This document shows positions 1-6,577 of a stretch of 7,633 bases of DNA, one piece after another (within the stretch, counting starts at the first letter, position 1; each line of letters opens with the position of its first letter). The DNA lies in NCBI GenBank assembly GCA_039927975.1, contig JBDSTZ010000215.1, positions 1 to 7,633 of the forward strand, given 5' to 3'. Source of the stretch: JBDSTZ01 sp039927975. GTDB taxonomy: Bacteria > Pseudomonadota > Gammaproteobacteria > Burkholderiales > Burkholderiaceae_D. The translations under genes were made by a program, and so were the position numbers. The notes under the pieces are model-generated. The model did not search any database, was not told the DNA's origin, and saw only the letters and a list, made by a program, of their open reading frames with translations.

Positions 1-315
1 CGCATGGCGCTGGTGCCGCGCACGCTGGAGGCGCGCGGGCTGGACGCGATTCCGCCGCTGCGCGCCAAACTGGCGCAGGCCGGCGACATGGCGGCGGCGC
101 GGATACTCGATGTGATCTTCCAGGACGAGATCGGCCACGTCGAGATCGGCAACCGCTGGTACGGCTACCTGTGCGATCAGCGCGGGCTCGAACCACGCGC
201 GACCTACGACATGCTGGCCAGGCGCTACGAGGCGCCGGTGCTCAAGGGCCCCTTCAATCTGGCGGCGCGGCGCCAGGCCGGCTTTAGCGAGGCGGAGCTG
301 TCGGATCTGCCTTGA
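1..315 (+). CDS. DUF455 ferritin-like protein, C-terminal part (5' end outside window)
   Basis: The frame is open from the first base and ends at TGA 313-315, giving the last 104 residues. The stretch beginning RMALVPRTLEARGLD, the DEIGHVEIGNRWY segment (about 40-53) and the PFN..ARR.AGF..AEL ending match my recollection of the DUF455 (PF04305) ferritin-like family. The E and H of DEIGH would be ligands of a di-metal four-helix bundle; the other ligand helices lie upstream of the window. Family members are usually about 250-280 residues, so well over half is missing. The substrate is unknown. Related bundles include diiron oxygenases such as MiaE, but nothing visible assigns that activity. 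The in-frame ATG at 4 is an internal methionine, not the start. A GC-rich hairpin follows the stop. Confidence 0.85.
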   Translation, partial: RMALVPRTLEARGLDAIPPLRAKLAQAGDMAAARILDVIFQDEIGHVEIGNRWYGYLCDQRGLEPRATYDMLARRYEAPVLKGPFNLAARRQAGFSEAELSDLP

Positions 316-317
316 AG

Positions 318-337
318 CGGGCGCCATCGGCGGCCCG
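318..337 (+). terminator. GC-rich hairpin after the DUF455 gene, terminator-like but without a T-run
   Basis: Arms CGGGCGCC (318-325) and GGC-G-GCCCG (329-337) pair with one bulged G at 332 and an ATC loop. The stem begins 3 nt after the stop codon. No U-tract follows (the next bases are GCACGCGTATC), so intrinsic termination would be weak. It could instead be a 3'-end-protecting stem. Confidence 0.35.
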
Positions 338-363
338 GCACGCGTATCTAAAATCCTTCCCCC

Positions 364-392
364 ATGACATACGCATAAATAGCGCGTAATAT
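364..392 (+). promoter_or_regulatory. Candidate sigma70-type promoter for the PAS-GGDEF-EAL gene
   Basis: ATGACA at 364-369 (5 of 6 to TTGACA) and TAATAT at 387-392 (4 of 6 to TATAAT) are separated by exactly 17 bp. They lie in the only AT-rich stretch upstream of the gene. Transcription would start near 399 and leave a leader of about 60 nt. Confidence 0.5.
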
Positions 393-445
393 TCAATCAA
401 CATTTACCAATAGAAATTCCGTCTTGGCGCCTGGCGGGCGTTTGC

Positions 446-453
446 AGGGGAGG
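446..453 (+). promoter_or_regulatory. Ribosome binding site supporting the GTG start at 458
   Basis: AGGGGAGG ends 4 nt before GTG 458. The spacing is slightly short but the complementarity is good. An in-frame GTG at 470 would have a 16-nt spacing, so 458 is preferred. Confidence 0.55.
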
Positions 454-457
454 CTCG

Positions 458-2818
458 GTGGGGGACTCGGTGACGGATTTGACGGGCGAGGCGCACGCGG
501 CGCCCTTGAACGGCGCGAACGCGCTGGCGCATTGGCGGGCGCAGATCTTTGCGCGCATCCTGCTGGTCGTGCTGGTGCTCGGGACCGGCACGGCGGTGCC
601 CAGCATGATCCTGGCCGCCAGCGAAGGCGGCTGGTCGATCGTGGTGATCGACTCCATCTCGATCGCCTGGCTGGCGATCCTGTGGTGGCGCCGCACGGCG
701 GCTTACCGCTGGCGGGTGCTGCAGTTTCTCGCCATCGCCTTCGTTGTCAGCATCGGGCTGGTGCTCAAGGTGGGCGCCGTCAGCCACATCTACATGATCG
801 CCATTCCGGTGCTGGCGGCGCTGCTGCTCGGCTTGCGGCCGGCCTTGTGGGCGCTGGGGGCCACCGCGCTGGCGATCGTGCTGCTCTCGCTGCTGCACGA
901 TCCAACGCCGCAAATGAGCGGCTTTCCGACCTACGCGCTGGTACGCGCGCCGATCGTGGCGCTGAACTACCTGTTCATCGCCGGCGTGCTGACGCTGTCG
1001 TGCGCCTTCCTGCTGCGCCACTTGGAAGCTTCGCTGGACGGCCTGCAGGCGAGCGCGATGGCGCTCGAACAGGGCCGCAATGCGCTGGCGGTGCTCAACG
1101 GCGAGCTGCGCCTGACGTCGGCGGCGGTGGCGCGCCTGAACGACATGGTGATGATCGCCGAGGTGGTGGGCGGGGATGAGGAACCACGCATCATCTTCGT
1201 CAACCACGCCTTCGAGCTACGCAGCGGCTACACGCGCGGCGAGGCGCTCGGACGCGGCCTGCGCCTGCTGCGCGGCGCCGAGACAGACGCCGATACCCTG
1301 GAACGGATCGCCGGCGCGATGCGCCAGGCGCAGCCGCTGCGGTTCGAACTGCTCAATTACGGCAAGGGCGGCGACAGCTATTGGGTCGAGGCCGAATTGA
1401 CACCACTCGCCGACGAGGGCGGCAACTATACGCACTGGGTGGCGGTCGAGCGCGAGATCAGCCAGCGCAAGACGAGCGAGGCAAAGATTCACCGGCTGGC
1501 GTTCTACGATGCGCTCACCGGCCTGCCGAACCGCAGCCTGCTGATGAACCGGATCGAACACCTGCTGGCGGGCGCCGCGCGCTCGGCAAGTTGCGGCGCG
1601 CTGATGTTCGTCGATCTCGATCACTTCAAGCATATCAATGACGCGCGTGGCCACGCCACCGGCGACGCCCTGCTGCGCATCGCCGCGACCCGGATGGCGG
1701 GCTTGCTGCGCAAGGGCGACACGGTCGCGCGCATCGGCGGCGATGAGTTCGTGGTGCTGCTGGCGGGACTGTCGGAAGACCTGGCCAGCGCCGGCAAGGA
1801 CGCCGCGCGACTGGCCGAGAAAGTGCGTGGCGCGATCTCCGCCAACTTCGACATCGACGGCCAGTCGTACCGCTGCTCGGCCAGCATCGGCGTGACCATG
1901 CTGCCGCGCGGCGGTCTGGAGGCGGCCGACCTGCTGCGCGAAGCCGATATCGCGATGTACCGCGCCAAGGCGGACGGGCGCAACACGATCGCCTTTTTCG
2001 AGGCCGATATGCAGGCCAACGTTGAGCGCCGCCTGACGCTTGAGCGCGAACTGGCCGGCGCGATCGACGCCGGCGCGCTGGAGATGCACGTGCAGCCCCA
2101 GGTCGACCGTCACGGCGTGGTGACGGGCGCCGAAATGCTGATGCGCTGGCGGCGCGCCGACGGCGCCATGGTGCCGCCGTCGATCGTTATTCCGCTTGCC
2201 GAGGAGTCGGGCCTGATCGTCAAGCTGGGCAGATGGGCGCTGGAGCAGTCGTGCGCGGCCGCTGTTGCGCTGGCGCGCGCGGGACATCAGCTACCGCTGT
2301 CGGTCAACGTCAGCCCGACCCAGTTTCGCCATCCCGCCTTCGCCGGCGACTTGCAGGCGACCCTGGCCACGTATGGCGCGCCGGCCTCCAGCGTGATCCT
2401 TGAACTGACCGAAGGCGTGCTGATCGAAAAGCTCGACGCTTCGGTGCGGCGGATGGCGGAACTGGCGGCGCTTGGCATCCGTTTTTCAATTGACGATTTC
2501 GGCACCGGCTATTCGAGTCTGGCGTACTTGAAGAAGCTGCCGCTGTATGAACTGAAGATCGACAAAAGCTTCATCGACGAGGCGACCGAGAACGCCAGCG
2601 ACCGCGCGATTGTTGAAACCATCCTGTCGATGGCGCGCCACCTGGGCTTGCGGGTGGTGGCCGAGGGCGTCGAGACGCGCGCGCAGGCCAACTTCCTGAT
2701 CGAACGCGGCTGCGACAGCATGCAGGGCTATCTGTTCGCGCGGCCGATGCCGCTGGTCGAGTTCATGGCGCTGATGCTGGCCGGAGGTGGAAGGCTGGTG
2801 CAGGTGGCGGTGGCGTGA
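458..2818 (+). CDS. Membrane-bound PAS-GGDEF-EAL cyclic-di-GMP turnover protein
   Basis: A 786-residue protein starting at GTG. Six hydrophobic segments (about 28-53, 57-77, 84-105, 106-125, 127-145, 163-188) form an N-terminal membrane sensor module that I cannot assign to a named MASE family. A short helical linker leads to a PAS domain (about 222-337). This PAS is LOV-like (GRGLRLLRGAETD at 265-277, ELLNY at 297-301), but Leu268 stands where the photoactive cysteine would be. The GGDEF domain (about 347-510) has an intact GGDEF at 427-431, the metal aspartate D386, and an inhibitory-site RxxD (R418, D421) five residues before GGDEF. The EAL domain (about 525-775) has EML at 559-561, keeping the Glu, plus N617, E652, D679/D680, K700 and E736. 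Both diguanylate cyclase and phosphodiesterase activity are therefore possible; which dominates cannot be read from sequence. It sits at the inner membrane with cytoplasmic output domains. The GNAT gene begins 31 bp downstream and may be co-transcribed. Confidence 0.95.
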   Translation: MGDSVTDLTGEAHAAPLNGANALAHWRAQIFARILLVVLVLGTGTAVPSMILAASEGGWSIVVIDSISIAWLAILWWRRTAAYRWRVLQFLAIAFVVSIGLVLKVGAVSHIYMIAIPVLAALLLGLRPALWALGATALAIVLLSLLHDPTPQMSGFPTYALVRAPIVALNYLFIAGVLTLSCAFLLRHLEASLDGLQASAMALEQGRNALAVLNGELRLTSAAVARLNDMVMIAEVVGGDEEPRIIFVNHAFELRSGYTRGEALGRGLRLLRGAETDADTLERIAGAMRQAQPLRFELLNYGKGGDSYWVEAELTPLADEGGNYTHWVAVEREISQRKTSEAKIHRLAFYDALTGLPNRSLLMNRIEHLLAGAARSASCGALMFVDLDHFKHINDARGHATGDALLRIAATRMAGLLRKGDTVARIGGDEFVVLLAGLSEDLASAGKDAARLAEKVRGAISANFDIDGQSYRCSASIGVTMLPRGGLEAADLLREADIAMYRAKADGRNTIAFFEADMQANVERRLTLERELAGAIDAGALEMHVQPQVDRHGVVTGAEMLMRWRRADGAMVPPSIVIPLAEESGLIVKLGRWALEQSCAAAVALARAGHQLPLSVNVSPTQFRHPAFAGDLQATLATYGAPASSVILELTEGVLIEKLDASVRRMAELAALGIRFSIDDFGTGYSSLAYLKKLPLYELKIDKSFIDEATENASDRAIVETILSMARHLGLRVVAEGVETRAQANFLIERGCDSMQGYLFARPMPLVEFMALMLAGGGRLVQVAVA

Positions 2819-2849
2819 TTCTGCTATTGTTTAGCCAAGATAGTGAACT

Positions 2850-3395
2850 ATGAGGATGAGTCAATTGCGTATCTCCCCGGTCGCAGAAGGACAGTACGAA
2901 TCGCTGGTCGATCTGCTGTGCGAGCTGCATGCCTATTACAACGAGGCCAGTCCGGTAACCCGGGACGAGGTGCGTACGCATTTGACGCAGAACCTGCTGG
3001 GCGCCGGCTCGCCGCTGCTGCTGGTGGTGGCGGACGATGAGGAACTTGGCGTGGTCGGTTTCGCCGCCATCGCGCTGATGCACTCGCTGGTCGATCCGCG
3101 CCCGGCCCAGCGCCGCCAATGCCACATGAAGGAGCTGTACGTGCGCGCATCTCAGCGCGGGCACGGCATCGGTCGGGCATTGATGACGTGGATCGCCCGC
3201 TACGCCGAGGACCAGCAATGCTGCCGCATCGATTTCCACGTCCAGGCGGCGAACCAGGCCGGCATCGCGTTCTATACGGCGCTGGGCGCCGCAGTCGTGG
3301 CAAAGCGATCGAGTTACCGGATCGCCCGGCCGGCCATCGAAGGTCTCGCGCGCGAAAGCGAACAGCCGGGCTTCCCAACGTCGCGCAAAAATTAG
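2850..3395 (+). CDS. GNAT-family N-acetyltransferase
   Basis: A 181-residue, single-domain GNAT fold. Acetyl-CoA-binding motif A is visible as the beta strand MKELYV followed by QRGHGIG at 102-108 (R103-x-x-G106-x-G108) and helix RALMTWIARYA. The later FYTALGA (141-147) is the usual GNAT motif B region, with Y142 in the place of the common general-acid tyrosine. The N-terminal ISPVAEGQYESLVDLLCELHAYYNE is the usual alpha1/alpha2 region. The acceptor substrate cannot be told; length and lack of fusions suit a small-molecule or protein N-acetyltransferase. No strong Shine-Dalgarno precedes ATG 2850. ATG 2856 (Met3) is an alternative start. The gene lies 31 bp after the GGDEF-EAL stop on the same strand. 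A weak extended -10 (TGCTATTGT, 2822-2830) could give it its own promoter, otherwise it is read from the upstream gene. It converges with the minus-strand gene ending at 3432. Confidence 0.9.
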   Translation: MRMSQLRISPVAEGQYESLVDLLCELHAYYNEASPVTRDEVRTHLTQNLLGAGSPLLLVVADDEELGVVGFAAIALMHSLVDPRPAQRRQCHMKELYVRASQRGHGIGRALMTWIARYAEDQQCCRIDFHVQAANQAGIAFYTALGAAVVAKRSSYRIARPAIEGLARESEQPGFPTSRKN

Positions 3396-3431
3396 CTGCC
3401 GCCGGCCCTCCGTTCCGGAATGACCGTTATT

Positions 3432-4883
3432 TCAGCCCGCCGCCGGCGCCGACGCCTGCGCAGTACGGGGCGCGCACTCGCTGCGATACATGGCGTCCTG
3501 GCGCGCAGATTCGTCCGCCGAACCGCTCAGCGCCAGGAACTCGGCGGCGTAGCGGCGCGCCGCGCAGCTGCGCTCATGCGCCGACTCGGGTGATCGCGCC
3601 GCCGCGCGCAGCATATCGTCGAGCCCGATGTCGCCGAGGAAGTAGGCGCCCACCGGGTGCGGCCACATTGCGTCCTCATGGTCCTTGCGCGCCGCGCGCA
3701 GCGCGTCGACCGCCGCCGCCGCGTCGCCTCCCGGGCGGGTCGATAGGTACAGGTCGAGCCACAGCAAGGGCTCGTTCGGCCTGGCCTTGATGGCCGCGCG
3801 CAGCTGCGTCTGGCTCTCCTGCCAGTGGCCCTGGCTGCGCGCCTGGCGGGCCCGTTCCACCGACGCGGCCACGTCTTTCGACACGGCGGCGCGTTCTAGC
3901 CAGCCAGTTGCGGTGGTTTTGCCGATGCTGCGCGCGCCCGCTGTGAGCCGCTGCCACATCGCGAACTGGGCGGCGCCGTCGCCGCTTTCGGCCTGGTGTT
4001 CCATCCAGTAGGTGATGGCGCCGGCTTGCGGAAACGATGGCCCGCTCTGGTAGCTCAGATACAGTTTGTCCTGGTGCCGCGACAGCAGGATCCGGTACGC
4101 GCGCAGGAACTCGTCGCCCAGCACGAGTTCGGCGGCGGGCGCGTGTTCGGCGATGTCCAGATAGCCCTGGCGCGACTGCATGGTGCCGATCGCGAGCAAG
4201 CCGAAGCGCATCTGGCCGTGCGCCGGGGCGCTACCGGCCGCCGTGGGAATGCGCGCAGCCGCCTTTGGCGTGATCGTCGAACGCGCCTGCATTGTTGACA
4301 GGACCGCGTCGAGCGCGACGCCATCGATGGTGACGGAAAAGTGCGGCACGCCGTCCTTGTCGACGCGGCTAAACGGCACCTGGGGCGTCTGGGGATCCCA
4401 GTACGCCAGGCCTTCGGCCGGGCAGTCGGTGGTGATCAAATACTTGATATAGCCGTCGTGCAGGGACAGTTCGAGGTCGGCTTTGCGCAGGACTTCGTTG
4501 CCGGACAAGATATCCCAGGGCGTGGTCTCGTCCGAGCGCGGGTCCAGATTGAATTCGCTGGAGCGGCCAAACACCGCCTTGAGCGGGAGTTCGTCGCGCC
4601 CGGCGAAAAATGATTTGGTGAGCGAGCCCTTGAGCCGGCGCACGCCGGCGTAGCTCAGGCGCGGCGCCGATGCCGACAGGTCGAGCGCGTAGACGGCCGG
4701 CGTGTATAGGTTGAACTTGGCATCGTAGACCGGCACCAGCTCCGGGCCGGCGAACTTGAGCGGCATTGCACCGCTCGGCAATTGGCGGCAAGCGCCGGCA
4801 GCGTGCATGGCGGGCAGCCAGCCCAGTCCCAGCCCGAGCGCCAGCGCCCAGGGCGCGAGGCCAACACGCAAGTGCTTAATCAT
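3432..4883 (-). CDS. Exported two-lobe retropepsin-like pseudoprotease with TPR-like C-terminus
   Basis: A 483-residue protein. Met1-Ala28 is a clear signal peptide (MIKHLR, then a Leu/Ala/Gly-rich core ending LPAMHA), so it is predicted to be periplasmic. It aligns along its whole length with the product of the gene just upstream: PAV..LD at 62-68, TDCP..GLAYWD at 152-163, PHF at 180-182, LGDEFLRAYRILL at 255-267, and DLYL in the helical tail. The catalytic motifs are ruined. Lobe 1 has D68-L-S instead of DTG. Lobe 2 has S196-T-M instead of DTG, in an ungapped stretch. The glycine-rich flaps are also degenerate. Four cysteines (C32, C154, C440, C470) match those of the paralogue. Residues about 300-430 are TPR/Sel1-like helices. 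It starts inside the end of the upstream gene (8-bp overlap) with AAGGAG 7 nt before ATG, so translation is probably coupled. The role is inferred only: a partner, scaffold or inhibitor of the active sister. Confidence 0.85.
   Translation of the reverse strand: MIKHLRVGLAPWALALGLGLGWLPAMHAAGACRQLPSGAMPLKFAGPELVPVYDAKFNLYTPAVYALDLSASAPRLSYAGVRRLKGSLTKSFFAGRDELPLKAVFGRSSEFNLDPRSDETTPWDILSGNEVLRKADLELSLHDGYIKYLITTDCPAEGLAYWDPQTPQVPFSRVDKDGVPHFSVTIDGVALDAVLSTMQARSTITPKAAARIPTAAGSAPAHGQMRFGLLAIGTMQSRQGYLDIAEHAPAAELVLGDEFLRAYRILLSRHQDKLYLSYQSGPSFPQAGAITYWMEHQAESGDGAAQFAMWQRLTAGARSIGKTTATGWLERAAVSKDVAASVERARQARSQGHWQESQTQLRAAIKARPNEPLLWLDLYLSTRPGGDAAAAVDALRAARKDHEDAMWPHPVGAYFLGDIGLDDMLRAAARSPESAHERSCAARRYAAEFLALSGSADESARQDAMYRSECAPRTAQASAPAAG
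4876..4883 (-). other. 8-bp stop/start overlap between the two retropepsin-like genes
   Basis: On the minus strand ATGATTAA contains the start ATG of the downstream gene (4883-4881) and the stop TAA of the upstream gene (4878-4876). The frames differ. This arrangement is typical of translational coupling and of fixed protein ratios. Confidence 0.85.
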
Positions 4884-6507
4884 CGGTCTTCTCCTTGGCT
4901 GCGGCGGCCGGTTCGGCGGCGGCGGGCTGCTCGGCGGCCGGTGGTGCGATGGCCGGCGGATCGTAGTGCGTCAGCGGCGACAGGCCGAACTTCGACAACA
5001 CCGGGCACAAGGCCCAGATCTTGTTCGCCTGGTCGCTCACAGGCGGCAGGCCGGGCTTGATCTGGCGCAGCCAGCGATCGTAGTCGAGGGCAGGGCACAT
5101 CCGGTCGACCATCATGCTGCCGTTGATGGTGGTCGTTAGCACCTGGTCGAGCGAATTGGTGCCTTGCATATAGCCGAGCATGCGCTGCGCCCAGGGATCG
5201 TGGCGGAACAGCGGCGCCGCCTTGTTCAGCTGTTGACTAGCCTGGTCCGCCTTGCCCGCCTTCAGCAAGGCGAGGTAGAGCTCGATCTGGGCGTCGATAT
5301 CGGCCGGCATCTTGGCCACGCTCGGTTCGAGCGCGGCGACCGCCTCGGCGGCGCGGCCTTCGCGCCAGGCGCGCGCGCCAATCAGGCGCTGGGCCAGCGG
5401 CTGCCCGAGCCCGGCGGCGCTCCTTGTCCAACGCAGAGATCCTTCGGCATCGTTGGCGTCGCCGGCGTAGCGTGCCATGGTCAAATGGGCGTCAGGGTTG
5501 CCGCCGGCCGCTTCCTGCGCCACCCAGGCGTCGGCGCTGCCCTGGCGCGGCGGAAACGGAATGCCGATCCGGCTCAGGTAGATGCGCTTCTGGCTGGTGG
5601 CGAACAATACCCGGTAGGCGCGCAGGAAGTCGTTGCCCAGCAAAATATCCCAGTTGCCGCGGCTTTCCTTCGGCACTTCCTGGATGTTCAGGGTCGGGCC
5701 CACCAATAGCTCCTTGCCGATGCGGATATCGTCGAAGCGCGCCACCCACGCACGTCCGCGCTTCTGGCCCCAGCCGCCGGCCGCGCCGACCAGCTTGACG
5801 CCGGGCGAGTGGGGGAACACACCGGCGCGGCGGGCCGCCGTATCGATGACCACGGTGGACGAGGCCCCGGTGTCGATGATCGCGTTCATGCGCACGCCGT
5901 TGAGCTCGACAATGAAATGGGGGAAGGCGTTCATGCCGCTGTAATTGGGCAGGGCCGGCAGCACGCTGGCGTTCCTGTCCCAGTAGGCGAGATGCTCGTT
6001 CGGGCCGCAGCTCATGGGCTTGAGCAGGCGTAGCTGGCGGTTGCTGAAGTCGACCTCCAGGTCGGCCTGCAGCAGGAAGTCGACGCCGATGATGGCGTCA
6101 TACGCGATCGGCACGCCGGTCTGGCCGATCACGTCGATCGACATGGCCGCGCTGCCGACTTTGCCGACGGCGAAGTTGCTGATCCTGGTCGTGTACTGGT
6201 TGCTTTGGCCGCCCACCCCGACGATTTGGCGCGGACTGAGCTTGAGCGGCAGATCGCGCCGCATCGCGCCGGTCATCGTCAGCATCGAACCGTGGGCGCC
6301 GGTGTCGACCAGGATGACGGCCGGCTTGCCGTCGATTTCGCCGTCCACCGCCGGCATCATCGGCATGCCGCGATACTGGAAGGGGAAGCGGCCCAGCGAG
6401 CCGTAGCAGCTTTCCTCGGACAGGGCCGGCAAGGACGTGGCCAGGGCGCCGGCGGCGAGCAGGAGGCAGAGCAGACGGCGCGGCAGGGCGCCGGATAAAC
6501 GCGACAT
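4876..6507 (-). CDS. Exported double-lobe retropepsin-like aspartic protease with Sel1/TPR-like tail
   Basis: A 543-residue protein from ATG 6507. It begins with a signal peptide (MSRLSGALPRR, core LLCLLLAAGALATSLPALS, cleavage near 30/31), so it should act in the periplasm. Lobe 1 (about 50-165) has D68-T-G, flap VGVGG (96-100) and AIIGVDFLL (138-146). Lobe 2 (about 195-315) has D212-T-G-A-S, flap VGAAGGWG (240-247) and ILLGNDFLRAYR (288-299). Each is a complete retropepsin/Asp_protease_2-type unit. Such domains usually work as homodimers, so a single chain with two DTG motifs could form one active site by itself. Four mature cysteines are present (C34, C167, C471, C501). Residues about 337-450 are Sel1/TPR-like helices, and 516-538 is an Ala/Pro/Glu-rich tail. 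ATG 6537 would lengthen it by 10 residues but lies only about 5 nt past the predicted transcription start, and it would put a polar stretch before the signal peptide. Substrate unknown; the closest idea I know is Caulobacter PerP, a periplasmic retropepsin-like processing protease. Confidence 0.85.
   Translation of the reverse strand: MSRLSGALPRRLLCLLLAAGALATSLPALSEESCYGSLGRFPFQYRGMPMMPAVDGEIDGKPAVILVDTGAHGSMLTMTGAMRRDLPLKLSPRQIVGVGGQSNQYTTRISNFAVGKVGSAAMSIDVIGQTGVPIAYDAIIGVDFLLQADLEVDFSNRQLRLLKPMSCGPNEHLAYWDRNASVLPALPNYSGMNAFPHFIVELNGVRMNAIIDTGASSTVVIDTAARRAGVFPHSPGVKLVGAAGGWGQKRGRAWVARFDDIRIGKELLVGPTLNIQEVPKESRGNWDILLGNDFLRAYRVLFATSQKRIYLSRIGIPFPPRQGSADAWVAQEAAGGNPDAHLTMARYAGDANDAEGSLRWTRSAAGLGQPLAQRLIGARAWREGRAAEAVAALEPSVAKMPADIDAQIELYLALLKAGKADQASQQLNKAAPLFRHDPWAQRMLGYMQGTNSLDQVLTTTINGSMMVDRMCPALDYDRWLRQIKPGLPPVSDQANKIWALCPVLSKFGLSPLTHYDPPAIAPPAAEQPAAAEPAAAAKEKTDD
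4891..4896 (-). promoter_or_regulatory. Strong Shine-Dalgarno for the pseudoprotease, inside the upstream coding sequence
   Basis: AAGGAG lies 7 nt before ATG 4883 and also encodes Lys-Glu in the upstream protein's final residues AKEKTDD. It fixes the start of the downstream gene. Confidence 0.8.
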
Positions 6508-6548
6508 GGTGTGATTACCAGTAAGAGTGGCCAACATTAATTCCGTTG

Positions 6549-6577
6549 ATTCTAAGGAATTGATTTCAATTTAGCAA
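6549..6577 (-). promoter_or_regulatory. Sigma70-type promoter of the retropepsin-like operon
   Basis: On the minus strand TTGCTA (6577-6572, 4 of 6) and TAGAAT (6554-6549, 5 of 6) are separated by exactly 17 bp in an AT-rich island. Transcription would begin near 6542, giving a leader of about 35 nt to ATG 6507. Confidence 0.65.
6558..6571. promoter_or_regulatory. Perfect palindrome in the promoter spacer, candidate operator
   Basis: AATTGA-TT-TCAATT is a perfect 6-bp inverted repeat with a 2-bp centre, lying entirely between the -35 and -10 of the retropepsin operon. Flanking CTAA (6552-6555) and TTAG (6571-6574) extend the symmetry with a small offset. A dimeric regulator bound here would block RNA polymerase. 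Confidence 0.45.

Noticed and set aside
404..2287. Long minus-strand open frames (404-1207 and 1217-2287) opposite the GGDEF-EAL gene
   Set aside because: Their products are Arg/His/Gln-rich without recognisable domains. They are antisense shadows of a plus-strand gene with clear catalytic motifs, as expected in GC-rich DNA.
2827..2835. TTGTTTAGC occurring here and inverted at 6602-6610
   Set aside because: A 9-mer shared once within 7.6 kb on two strands is expected by chance, and no flanking similarity extends it.
3396..3431. Bidirectional terminator between the convergent GNAT and pseudoprotease genes
   Set aside because: Only a 4-bp CCGG/CCGG pairing is visible and there is no T-run in either direction.
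3119..3790. Plus-strand 223-codon frame across the end of the GNAT gene and the 3' part of the pseudoprotease
   Set aside because: Its product is Arg/Pro/Ala-rich low-complexity sequence, and both overlapping genes on their own frames have family signatures.
4787..4799. Lipoprotein box at AGAC (29-32) of the pseudoprotease
   Set aside because: Position -3 is Ala rather than Leu/Val/Ile, and this cysteine matches C34 of the paralogue, where it is more likely a disulfide partner.
6508..6537. ATG 6537 as start of the active retropepsin-like protein
   Set aside because: It would start about 5 nt after the predicted transcription start and would place MLATLTGNHT before an otherwise ordinary signal peptide.
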